DNA of 64,000 nt from positions 1-64,000 of the forward strand of contig JANJTM010000038.1 in the NCBI GenBank assembly GCA_024711125.1, in the 5' to 3' direction. This document shows positions 8,204-16,694 of this stretch, in pieces. The stretch's first letter is position 1. Each line of letters begins with the position of its first letter. A program made the translations under genes and the position numbers. The stretch is from Rhodothermales bacterium (GTDB taxonomy: Bacteria; Bacteroidota; Rhodothermia; Rhodothermales; UBA10348). Below the pieces are notes generated by a model. The model made no database searches and was not told the origin of the DNA. It worked only from the letters and a program-made list of their open reading frames with translations.

Positions 8204-11200
8204 ATGATACGGACCACCCTCCGCCCGCTCGTCGTAACCGCCCTTTTCTTCGGGATGTTCCTCCCGACGACGGCGACGAAGGCCCAGTATTTCGGCCGTA
8301 ACAAGGTCCAGTACAACCAGTTCGACTTCCGCTCCTTCCAGACGAAGAACTTCGAGTTCTACCTGTATCCGGAGGAGGAAGAGGCCGTCTCCGACGCGGC
8401 GCGCATGGCCGAGCGGTGGTACAGCCGGCACTCCCGCACCTTCCTGCGCGAGTTCACCGAGCGAAAGCCGATCATTTTCTACGCCAACGACGCCGATTTC
8501 CAGCAGACGAACGCGATCGGCGGCTCCATCGGCCAGGGAACGGGCGGCGTGACCGAGTCGCTCAAGGAGCGGGTCATCATGCCGCTCACCGGAAGCTACC
8601 GAGACACGGACCACGTGCTGGGGCATGAACTCGTGCACTCGTTCCAGTACGACATCGCTCTTTCCCGCGAGGATTCGACCCGGTTCGCGATGCAGCTGCT
8701 CCCCCTGTGGCTGGTAGAGGGCATGGCGGAGTACTTCAGTGTCGGGCGCGACGATCCGCACACCGCCATGTGGATGCGGGACGCCGCGCTGCGGGACGAC
8801 CTTCCGACCATCGAGAAGCTGTCGCGCGACTATCGCTACTTCCCGTACCGGTACGGCCAGGCCCTGCTTGCCTACGTGGGCGGAAAGTACGGGGACCAGG
8901 CCGTGGCCAACCTGTACAAGCTGGGGGGCCGTACCGGCCTCGATTCGGCCTTCGTCTATACGCTGGGCATCAAGCCCGACTCCCTGTCGAAGGAATGGAT
9001 CGCCGCCGTCAAGGAAGCCTATCTCCCGCTGATGGAAGGGCGCACGCCGGCCGACAGCGCGGGTCGCCGGGTGCTCGCCCCCGACCTGGACGCCGGCGAA
9101 ATGAACATCTCGCCGGCCGTGAGTCCGGACGGCAAGTACGTCGCGTTCCTTTCGGAGAAGGACCTGTTCAACATCAACCTCTTCATCGCCGACGCCGAGA
9201 CGGGTCGCGTCGTCCGACGGCTGAAGGAAACCACGTCGAACAGCCACTTCGACGCCATCCGGTTCATCAACTCGTCCGGCTCGTGGTCGCCCGACGGACG
9301 CCGGTTCGTCTTCGTGACGTTCGCCCAGGGCGACAACGAACTGTCGATCCTGGACTGGCGTTCCGGATCGATCGAGCGCCGGATCAAGGTCCAGGGGGTG
9401 AACGCGCTGTCGAACCCCGCGTGGTCGCCCGATGGGCGAACGATCGTCTTTTCGGGCATGGACGGAGGGATCAGCGACCTGTACCTGCTCGACCTGGGTT
9501 CCGGGAGCGTGCGACAGTTGACGGATGACCGGTATGCCGACCTCGCGCCCGCCTGGTCCCCGGACGGGCGCACCGTGGCGTTCGTGACGGACCGCGGGGA
9601 ACAGGGCACCGATTTCACCACGCTGACCTTCGGGGACGAGCGCATCGCGCTCCTGGACATCGAGTCCGGGGCGATACGGGTCGTGCGCCCGTTCGACGGC
9701 GTGCACCACAATCCGCAGTTCTCGCCCGACGGGCTGGACCTCTATTTCATCTCGGACCACGACGGGTTCAAGGATCTCTACCGGTACCGGCTGTCGGACG
9801 GCACGACCTTCCGCATCACGAACCTGCAGACCGGCGTGAGCGGCATCACGGATCTCTCGCCCGCGATGAGCGTCGCGTCGCAGAGCGGTCGCATGACCTT
9901 CTCGGTCTTCAGCGACGGCAAGTACACCGTTTTCGCGCTGGAGGCGTCGGAACTGGAGGGCACGCCGTACTCGGCCTCGGACTCGACGTCGTCGCTGGCC
10001 GGCATCCTGCCCCCCTTCCGCGACCCGGGCGAGGGCCTGGTCGGCAATTACCTCGGCGACGCCTTGACCGGGCTTCCGCCCATCACGCCCGCGCAGCTGC
10101 GCGGGTATTCGCCGCGGCTCAAGCTCGATTTCGTCGCACCGCCTTCGATCGGCGTCTCGGCCGGCGGACCGTTCGGATCCGGCGTCGTGGGCGGAATCGG
10201 CATGTTCTTCTCGGACATGCTCGGCGACCACCAGATGACGGTCGTCGCCCAGGCGAACGGCACGTTCAAGGACGTGGGGGCGCAGGTTTCGTACTTGAAC
10301 CGGGGGCACCGGTTCAACTACGGCGGAGGGCTCGGGCACATTCCGATCCTGTTCGTACAGTCTGGATACGAGGCCCAGGTCAATCCCGATACCGGCATCA
10401 TCGAGGACGTGCTCCTCCAGTACAAGCAGCGCATCTTCATCGACCAGCTCCAGGGCGTGGCCGCCTACCCCTTCACCCAGTCCCGACGGGTCGAGGTCTC
10501 GGCGGGCGCTACCCGTTACGGGTTCGACATCGAGATCGACCGTTACATCTTCAGCCCGTACGGCATCCGTCGCGAGCGCATCAACCGCGACGACCTGGAA
10601 CCCGATCCGGTCTATTTCGCTTCCGGGGGCCTCGCGCTGGTCAACGACTACTCGTTCTTCGGCTTCACGTCGCCGGTCAAGGGCGGTCGTTCGCGGTTCG
10701 AGGTCTCCCCGTTCATCGGCTCGTCGACGTTCCTCAGGGCATTGGTCGATTGGCGCCGGTACTTCGCGATCGGGCAATCGGCCCTCGCCGTGCGAGCGCT
10801 TCACGTCGGCAACTACGGCACGGGGCGCGGCGACCAGACCGACCAGCTGTTCATGGACGAATACCTCGGGTATGCCAACAGCCGGGGATTCGTGCGCGGG
10901 TACTCGTTCTACTCGTTCGACGATCTCGGCGAGTGCACACCGACGCCCGAGGGCTACTGCGCCGAACTCGACCGCCTGCAGGGCACACGCATCGGCGTGG
11001 CCTCGCTGGAGTTCCGTTTCCCGCTGCTCGGTACCGAGCGGTTCGGACTCATCAACTTCCCCTACCTCCCGACCGAGATCAGCCTGTTCGCCGACGCCGG
11101 CGTTTCCTGGACGGCCGACGAGAAGCCGGTCTGGAAATTCGAGCGCAGAAGCGCCGAGCGCATTCCCGTCTTCTCGACGGGCGTTTCGACGCGCTTCAAC

Positions 11201-11299
11201 CTCTTCGGCTACACGGTGCTCGAGATCTTCTACGCCAGGCCGTACCAACGGCCGGGCAAGGGCGCGCACTTCGGGTTCCAGATCGTTCCCGGCTGGTGA
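8204..11299 (+). CDS. Outer-membrane fusion: MA-type zinc protease, TolB-like propeller and Omp85-like barrel
   Basis: About 1031 residues. A signal peptide is followed by a protease-like domain with HELVHSFQYD (HExxH near residue 141) preceded by a GQGTGGVTES segment. Next come at least five WD40-like/TolB blades marked by WSPDGR or FSPDGL motifs (about 300-530). The C-terminal 380 residues are strand-rich, contain a RGY segment and end in an aromatic (FQIVPGW), as expected for an Omp85/surface-antigen barrel. The likely fold is a barrel in the outer membrane carrying a protease and propeller. The ATG at 8204 is chosen over a GTG at 8183 because the signal peptide then starts cleanly. Its substrate is unknown. 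pyrD follows 49 bases later. Confidence 0.75.
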   Translation: MIRTTLRPLVVTALFFGMFLPTTATKAQYFGRNKVQYNQFDFRSFQTKNFEFYLYPEEEEAVSDAARMAERWYSRHSRTFLREFTERKPIIFYANDADFQQTNAIGGSIGQGTGGVTESLKERVIMPLTGSYRDTDHVLGHELVHSFQYDIALSREDSTRFAMQLLPLWLVEGMAEYFSVGRDDPHTAMWMRDAALRDDLPTIEKLSRDYRYFPYRYGQALLAYVGGKYGDQAVANLYKLGGRTGLDSAFVYTLGIKPDSLSKEWIAAVKEAYLPLMEGRTPADSAGRRVLAPDLDAGEMNISPAVSPDGKYVAFLSEKDLFNINLFIADAETGRVVRRLKETTSNSHFDAIRFINSSGSWSPDGRRFVFVTFAQGDNELSILDWRSGSIERRIKVQGVNALSNPAWSPDGRTIVFSGMDGGISDLYLLDLGSGSVRQLTDDRYADLAPAWSPDGRTVAFVTDRGEQGTDFTTLTFGDERIALLDIESGAIRVVRPFDGVHHNPQFSPDGLDLYFISDHDGFKDLYRYRLSDGTTFRITNLQTGVSGITDLSPAMSVASQSGRMTFSVFSDGKYTVFALEASELEGTPYSASDSTSSLAGILPPFRDPGEGLVGNYLGDALTGLPPITPAQLRGYSPRLKLDFVAPPSIGVSAGGPFGSGVVGGIGMFFSDMLGDHQMTVVAQANGTFKDVGAQVSYLNRGHRFNYGGGLGHIPILFVQSGYEAQVNPDTGIIEDVLLQYKQRIFIDQLQGVAAYPFTQSRRVEVSAGATRYGFDIEIDRYIFSPYGIRRERINRDDLEPDPVYFASGGLALVNDYSFFGFTSPVKGGRSRFEVSPFIGSSTFLRALVDWRRYFAIGQSALAVRALHVGNYGTGRGDQTDQLFMDEYLGYANSRGFVRGYSFYSFDDLGECTPTPEGYCAELDRLQGTRIGVASLEFRFPLLGTERFGLINFPYLPTEISLFADAGVSWTADEKPVWKFERRSAERIPVFSTGVSTRFNLFGYTVLEIFYARPYQRPGKGAHFGFQIVPGW

Positions 11300-11348
11300 T
11301 CGGTCCTGCCCCGGGCTGCGGTACATTGGGACGAAGCGAAGCCCGTCC

Positions 11349-12443
11349 ATGTACGACTCGATCCGCCCGCTGCTTTTCCGCCTCGACCCCGAGCGGGCGC
11401 ACGGCCTCGGTTCCGCGGCAGGTCGCGTCGCCGCCCGGACCGTTCCCGGACTGCTCGAGCGATGGTACGCGTTCGAGTCGGAACGCCTGGCGGTCACGGC
11501 CTGGGACCTGCCGTTCGAAAACCCGATCGGGCTTGCGGCCGGTTTCGACAAGAACGCCGTCCTGGTACCCTTCTGGCGACGGGTCGGCATGGGGTTCACC
11601 GAGATCGGATCCGTTTCGGCGCGTCCGTGTCGCGGCAATCCCAGGCCCCGCGCCTTTCGCCTCCCCGCGGACGAGGCCCTGGTCAATCGCATGGGGCTGA
11701 ACAACCACGGGGCCGCGCGTATCGCGCGTCGGCTGGCCCGGTTGGATCGGTCGCGTCCGATCGGTGTGAACGTCGTCAAGACCCACGACGCGGCGATCGC
11801 CGGGGCCGCCGCGGTCGACGACTTCACCGCCTCGTTCGAGCGCCTCGCCCCCCTGGCGTCGTACGTGGTGCTCAACCTGTCGTGCCCCAATACGGCCGAG
11901 GGCAAGACCTTCGAAGACCCGAACGCGCTGGATGACCTGCTCTCGGCGGTGATGGCGACTCGAAACCGGGTGGCGCCCCGGGTTCCGGTCCTGCTCAAGC
12001 TGTCCCCGCCCGAGTCGGACCGGGTCGTGCTCGACAGCGCGGTCGACGAGATCCTTGCCGTGGGCTCGAACCACGGGGTGGCCGGGTACGTCGCCACGAA
12101 CACCGCCGCCGACCGCGAAGGGATCGATTCCGATTCCGACCTGGTCGTCCGGATCGGCGCGGGCGGGTTGAGCGGACGTCCGCTGGAGGCCCGATCGACG
12201 CGCCTCGTGCGGTACCTGTACCGGCGAACGGGCGGCCGCGTGCCCATCATCGGGGTCGGCGGCGTCTTCACCGCCGACGACGCGTATCGCAAGATCCGGG
12301 CGGGAGCAACCCTGGTACAACTCTACACGGGGTTGGTCTACGGGGGCCCGCTCGCCGTACGCCGCCTCAAGGAGGGCCTCGTGTCGCTTCTCGATCGGGA
12401 CGGTCTGCACACCATCGGAGAGGCCGTCGGCCTCGACGCCTGA
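11349..12443 (+). CDS. pyrD: Dihydroorotate dehydrogenase, class 2 architecture
   Basis: 364 residues. The enzyme oxidises dihydroorotate to orotate in pyrimidine synthesis using FMN and the quinone pool. The N-terminal helical extension (IRPLLFRLDPERAH) and GLAAGFDKNA are class 2 hallmarks, meaning membrane-associated and quinone-linked. NPRPRAFRLP and NRMGLNN also match class 2. The catalytic-base loop reads NLSCPNT with Cys179, where enterobacterial class 2 enzymes have Ser and class 1 enzymes have Cys. The open frame extends upstream to 10872 in the shadow of the preceding gene, but the family N-terminus begins at this ATG. It probably forms a plus-strand unit with the flanking genes. Confidence 0.93.
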   Translation: MYDSIRPLLFRLDPERAHGLGSAAGRVAARTVPGLLERWYAFESERLAVTAWDLPFENPIGLAAGFDKNAVLVPFWRRVGMGFTEIGSVSARPCRGNPRPRAFRLPADEALVNRMGLNNHGAARIARRLARLDRSRPIGVNVVKTHDAAIAGAAAVDDFTASFERLAPLASYVVLNLSCPNTAEGKTFEDPNALDDLLSAVMATRNRVAPRVPVLLKLSPPESDRVVLDSAVDEILAVGSNHGVAGYVATNTAADREGIDSDSDLVVRIGAGGLSGRPLEARSTRLVRYLYRRTGGRVPIIGVGGVFTADDAYRKIRAGATLVQLYTGLVYGGPLAVRRLKEGLVSLLDRDGLHTIGEAVGLDA

Positions 12444-12509
12444 TCGGCCCGGATTGCCTCTCTGGGGCCCCTCGGTTACCTTCAACGTCCGACCATCCGG
12501 CTTTTCGCC

Positions 12510-14384
12510 ATGCCCGCCCTGGTTCCGTTCGAGACCGCACCGGAGCTTTTCTCCCGCCTTTCCGCGCACTTCGCCGGCAAGGATCGCGTCGTGATGCAGT
12601 ACATGGATCGGAAGTCCAAGGCCTGGACCCCGATCACGTGGGACCAACTCGCCGGGCAGGTGCGCGCGATGGCCGGATTCCTGCACGCCCAGGGCGTCCG
12701 CCCGGGCGATCGCGTGGCCATCCTCAGCGAGAACCGGCCCGAGTGGGCGATCACGGACCTGGCAACCCAGTTGGTCGGCGCCGTGAACGTGTCGCTGTAC
12801 ACGTCCCTTCCGCCCGCGCAGGTCGCCTACATCGTGAAGGACTCCGGATCGCGCATCCTCGTCGTGTCGACGCACCTTCAGCTCAAGAAGGCCGAAGAGA
12901 TCTTCGACGAGTGCCCCGAGCTGACGCAGGTCGTCACGATGAGCGAGATGCGCAAGGATCACCCGCCGTCGGTACTCTCGTGGGAGGACGCGATGGAGTC
13001 GGGCGCGACCCACTATTCGGCCCATTCGACCGATATCGAAGCGCTCGGCGCGGGCGTGAAGCCCGACGACGTGGCCGCCCTCATCTACACCAGCGGAACC
13101 ACCGGTTTCCCCAAGGGCGTCATGCTGACGCACCGGAACTTCGCCTCGAACGTGCACGCGGCGCTCGACCGGGTCCCGTTCGGACCCGAGGATCACCACC
13201 TCTCGTTCCTTCCGCTCTGCCACTCGTTCGAGCGCACCGCGGGATACCATGCCGTGCTGGCCTGCGGCGCACGCATCACGTACGCCCAGAGCGTCGACAC
13301 CGTGAGCCGCGACCTGCCCGAGGTAAGGCCCACGGTCATGATCTCGGTGCCCCGCCTGTTCGAGAGGGTCTACAACGTCATCGCGAAGTCGGTCGAGGAG
13401 GGATCACCCGCCAAGAAGAAGATCTTCACGTGGGCGGTCGCCACGGGGCGCCGCTATGCCGAGGTCGCCCAATCCGGTACGCCGGGGCCGTTGCTTTCCG
13501 TCCAGAAGGCCCTCGCGCACAAGCTCGTATTCTCGAAACTCCACGAGAAACTGGGAGGAAACCTGCGGTTTGCGGTTTCGGGCGGCGCCGCGCTTCCCAA
13601 GGCGATCGGCGAGTTCTTCCTTTCGGCCGGCATCACCATCATCGAGGGATACGGGCTCACCGAAACCTCGCCGGTACTGACGATCAATCCGTTCGACCGC
13701 CCCCGCTACGGCACGGTAGGACACGTCATCGACGACGTCACCGTGGCCATCCAGGACGTGAATTCGCGGGAGATCATCGGACAGCTGGAAGGCCGGAACT
13801 ACCCGTCGACCCTGACTACCCGCGAGGGCGAAATCGTCGCGCGGGGTCCCAACATCATGAAGGGCTACTGGGGCAACGAGGAGGCGACGCGGGAGGCGAT
13901 CGACGCAGACGGTTGGTATCACACGGGGGACGTCGGGCGTTTCGACGGCGGCTACCTGGTGATCACCGACCGCATCAAGCACATGATCGTCAACAAGGGG
14001 GGCAAGAACATCTACCCCGGCCCGATCGAGGAGTTGTTCAAGACCGAGGCCCTCATCGATCAGATCATGGTGGTCGGCGAGGGCCGAGAATACCTCACCG
14101 CGCTCGTCGTGCCATCGGTCGATGCCATCACGAACCTGGCCAGGGCGGCCGGAGACGCCGGCGATCCGTTCGACGCGAAGGCCGTGCACGACGCGTTCAA
14201 CAAGGTATTCCGGGCCTATTCCAAGGATGCGGCGGCGCACGAGAAGATCCGCGATTTCCGCCTGGTGCGCGATCCGTTCACGGTCGACAACGGGTTGATG
14301 ACCCCGACCATGAAACTGCGGCGCAAGGCCATCGAGAAGCAGTACGCCGATCTCGTCGAGACGATGTACGAAGGCATCGTCTGA
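12510..14384 (+). CDS. Long-chain fatty acid-CoA ligase (AMP-binding family)
   Basis: 624 residues, the usual length for bacterial FadD15/long-chain acyl-CoA synthetases. The P-loop of the adenylate-forming superfamily is YTSGTTGFPKGVM. Further downstream are the GYGLTETSP motif and the WYHTGDVGRFDGGYL hinge, followed by RIKHMIVNKGGKNIYPGPIE. It activates fatty acids with ATP and CoA for beta-oxidation or lipid synthesis, probably at the inner face of the membrane. It starts 66 bases after pyrD on the same strand and converges on the hydroxyproline operon, leaving 16 bases between the two stop codons. Chain-length preference cannot be read from the sequence. Confidence 0.88.
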   Translation: MPALVPFETAPELFSRLSAHFAGKDRVVMQYMDRKSKAWTPITWDQLAGQVRAMAGFLHAQGVRPGDRVAILSENRPEWAITDLATQLVGAVNVSLYTSLPPAQVAYIVKDSGSRILVVSTHLQLKKAEEIFDECPELTQVVTMSEMRKDHPPSVLSWEDAMESGATHYSAHSTDIEALGAGVKPDDVAALIYTSGTTGFPKGVMLTHRNFASNVHAALDRVPFGPEDHHLSFLPLCHSFERTAGYHAVLACGARITYAQSVDTVSRDLPEVRPTVMISVPRLFERVYNVIAKSVEEGSPAKKKIFTWAVATGRRYAEVAQSGTPGPLLSVQKALAHKLVFSKLHEKLGGNLRFAVSGGAALPKAIGEFFLSAGITIIEGYGLTETSPVLTINPFDRPRYGTVGHVIDDVTVAIQDVNSREIIGQLEGRNYPSTLTTREGEIVARGPNIMKGYWGNEEATREAIDADGWYHTGDVGRFDGGYLVITDRIKHMIVNKGGKNIYPGPIEELFKTEALIDQIMVVGEGREYLTALVVPSVDAITNLARAAGDAGDPFDAKAVHDAFNKVFRAYSKDAAAHEKIRDFRLVRDPFTVDNGLMTPTMKLRRKAIEKQYADLVETMYEGIV

Positions 14385-14400
14385 GCGCTCGTCCCTTCCC

Positions 14401-15654
14401 TCAGAACCTGGCCGGATCGAAGGGCGCCGGATCGACGACCGGCGAAGTGCCGGCTGCGAGGTCGGCGACGAGCCTGCCCGTGACGGGGCCCAGGGTAATT
14501 CCCATCATGCCGTGCCCGGTCGCGAGTACGAGGCGCTCGTTCCCACGGACGGGGCCGACGATCGGAAGCCCGTCGGGCGACGCCGGTCGGAATCCTGACC
14601 ATGCCCTGTCAGCCGCAAGGTCTGCATCGGGCACCTCCGGGCCGTACGCGCGCGCCTGGTCCCGGATCGGCGCGTACCGGCGCGGATCGACGGACGGATC
14701 GAAGTCGCCGAGCGCCAGCGTTCCCCCGAACCGGATCCGCCCGGGCATCGGCGTCACGGTAACCTTGTCCTCCGAAAGGATCATCGGAATTCGCGGCGCC
14801 CCTTCGGACGGGGTCGGAATCGTGATCGAGTAGCCCTTGGCGGGCTGCACGGGGAGTCGCAGGCCCACGGTTCGCGCGAGGCGGGACGACCACGCACCGG
14901 CCGCGAGGACGACCCGGTCCGCTTCGTGAGCTCCGACCTTCGTGGAAACGCGCATTCCCGATGCCGTGCGCTCCAGCGACCGGACGTCGACGCCTTCCTC
15001 GATGCGCACGCCCGCGACCCGAAGCGCGGCGGCCAGGCGGGCGAGCAACGCGTCCGGGTCGACCCGGCCATCGTCCTCGTACAGGACCGAGCCCGTCACC
15101 CGGGAGCGGATGGCCGGCTCGATCGCCCGCGTGGCGGCTTCGTCGAGCCTGCGGATACGCAGCCCCAGGGCGGCGGCCACATCGGCGCCACGCTCGTTCT
15201 CCTCACGGTACTTCTCCGATCGGTAGACCATCATCAGGCCGGTCTGGAGCCAGCCGTAGTCCCCGATCGTGTCCTGCAGCTCGTCGTACAGGCGGACGCT
15301 CGCCAGGCTCAGTCCGGCCAGGATCGGGGCCGCGTAGGCCACGTGGCGGGAGGTACAGTGTGCGCGGAAGGTCCAGATCCATCGCAGGAGGTCGGGGTCG
15401 AGCCGCGCCTTGATGTAGAACGGACTGGCCGGGTTCAACAGCCATCGCAGGCCCTGCGAAATCACCCCGGGAGCCGAAAGCGGTACGACGTGGCTGGGCA
15501 CGATCATGCCGGCGTTTCCGGCCGAGGACCCGGTGGCCACGGGGTCGCGGGACAGTACGGCGACGGACGCGCCGGCTCGGCGCAGGTACCACGCGGTCGA
15601 GAGCCCCACGATTCCGCCCCCGATGACGAGGATGTCGCTGCGGTTGTCGCTCAT
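14401..15654 (-). CDS. FAD-dependent D-amino acid (D-hydroxyproline) dehydrogenase
   Basis: 417 residues of the DAO/DadA fold. The N-terminal Rossmann motif is DILVIGGGIVGLSTAWYLRRAG, and the ATGHGMMG...GRLVADL segment near the C-terminus closes the FAD site. In this operon it should oxidise cis-4-hydroxy-D-proline, made by the epimerase encoded just upstream, to 1-pyrroline-4-hydroxy-2-carboxylate. The electron acceptor is probably the respiratory chain. It is the last gene of the operon, starting 33 bases after the epimerase stop. The family is certain; the substrate is inferred from the neighbours. A general D-amino acid or sarcosine-type oxidase would look similar. Confidence 0.82.
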   Translation of the reverse strand: MSDNRSDILVIGGGIVGLSTAWYLRRAGASVAVLSRDPVATGSSAGNAGMIVPSHVVPLSAPGVISQGLRWLLNPASPFYIKARLDPDLLRWIWTFRAHCTSRHVAYAAPILAGLSLASVRLYDELQDTIGDYGWLQTGLMMVYRSEKYREENERGADVAAALGLRIRRLDEAATRAIEPAIRSRVTGSVLYEDDGRVDPDALLARLAAALRVAGVRIEEGVDVRSLERTASGMRVSTKVGAHEADRVVLAAGAWSSRLARTVGLRLPVQPAKGYSITIPTPSEGAPRIPMILSEDKVTVTPMPGRIRFGGTLALGDFDPSVDPRRYAPIRDQARAYGPEVPDADLAADRAWSGFRPASPDGLPIVGPVRGNERLVLATGHGMMGITLGPVTGRLVADLAAGTSPVVDPAPFDPARF

Positions 15655-15687
15655 GGTGTACCGTATCGGGAAAGGGGCACGTCGGAC

Positions 15688-16689
15688 CTACACGACCTGG
15701 AAACCGTGTGCGTACGGGTCGTCGTCATCGATGAACATCGTGTTGAAGCCCGTCACCCGGGCCCAACCCTCGATCGACGGAACGATCGCCGGCTTGTCGC
15801 CCACCGTCGTCTCGGCCTCGACCCGCCCGATGAACAGGCTTCCGATGATGGACTCGTGGACGAACGTATCGCCGACGCGCAGGAGCCCCCTGGCCGCCCA
15901 CTGCGCCATGCGGGACGAAGTGCCCGTTCCGCAGGGAGAACGGTCGATGGCCTTGTCCCCGTAGAAGACCGCGTTGCGGGCGGTGGCGCCTTCGACGGTC
16001 GGCGCACCGGTCCAGAGCAGGTGGCTGAGGCCGCAGATCATCCGCTGTTCGGGATGCTCGAAGGTATACTTCTCGTTCAGGCGGCGGCGCACGATCGGGC
16101 TCCACCGCACGAAATCGGCGGCCGTGTAGTCGGCCATGTCGCGGAAGTTCTCCTGCGCGTCCACGATCGCGTAGAAGTTGCCCCCGTAGCCGATGTCGAC
16201 GGTCAACGTTCCCAGTTCCGGGCACTCGACCTCCAGGCCCTCGTAGGCCAGGAAGCTCGGCACGTTTACCAGGCGCACCGAGTGCACGCGTCCGTCCCGC
16301 AGATCGTAGTAGGCGTCCACGCGGCCGGCCGGCGTGTCCAGGTGCACCACGCCCGGCTCCTTCGGGCGAACGAGCCCGTGCTCGATCATCACCGTAACGG
16401 TACCGATCGTCCCGTGCCCGCACATCGGCAGGCAGCCGCTCGTCTCGATGAAGAGGATCGCGACGTCGCAGTCCTCCCGCGTCGGCGGATACAGGATCGA
16501 ACCCGACATCATGTCGTGCCCGCGCGGCTCGAACATCAGGCCCGTGCGGATCCAGTCGTATTCCGCCAGGAAATGCATGCGGCGCTCGATCATCGAGGCG
16601 CCCTCGAGGCGGGGTCCGCCCCCGGTGACGACGCGCACGGGATTGCCGCAGGTATGCGCGTCCACCGCGAAGAAGGTATGGCGGGCCAT
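15688..16689 (-). CDS. 4-hydroxyproline 2-epimerase (proline racemase family)
   Basis: 333 residues. It has the two catalytic cysteines of the epimerase type: C90 in PMCGHGTIG and C253 in SPCGTGTSS. trans-3-Hydroxyproline dehydratases of the same fold have Thr at the second position, so the enzyme is an epimerase. It converts trans-4-hydroxy-L-proline to cis-4-hydroxy-D-proline, the first pathway step. Proline racemase is the other possibility, but neighbouring pathway genes favour hydroxyproline. The ATG at 16689 gives the family N-terminus FFAVDAHTCGNPVRVV. Five bases separate this start from the upstream aldehyde dehydrogenase stop at 16695, so they are one transcription unit. Confidence 0.9.
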   Translation of the reverse strand: MARHTFFAVDAHTCGNPVRVVTGGGPRLEGASMIERRMHFLAEYDWIRTGLMFEPRGHDMMSGSILYPPTREDCDVAILFIETSGCLPMCGHGTIGTVTVMIEHGLVRPKEPGVVHLDTPAGRVDAYYDLRDGRVHSVRLVNVPSFLAYEGLEVECPELGTLTVDIGYGGNFYAIVDAQENFRDMADYTAADFVRWSPIVRRRLNEKYTFEHPEQRMICGLSHLLWTGAPTVEGATARNAVFYGDKAIDRSPCGTGTSSRMAQWAARGLLRVGDTFVHESIIGSLFIGRVEAETTVGDKPAIVPSIEGWARVTGFNTMFIDDDDPYAHGFQVV

Positions 16690-16694
16690 TTCGT

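Noticed and set aside
8072-12292. A 1406-codon open frame on the minus strand, and similar long antisense frames (for example 346-2706 minus and 12638-14833 plus)
   Set aside because: They lie opposite or out of frame with well-recognised genes (protease-propeller protein, pyrD, OmpA, roxA, acyl-CoA ligase). Their translations are low-complexity, rich in Arg, Gly, His and Val, and have no domains. Long antisense frames are expected with GC-biased third positions.
15688-16689. trans-3-hydroxyproline dehydratase or proline racemase
   Set aside because: The dehydratase has Thr in place of the second active-site Cys, but C253 is present. Proline racemase is less likely because the other hydroxyproline pathway genes adjoin.
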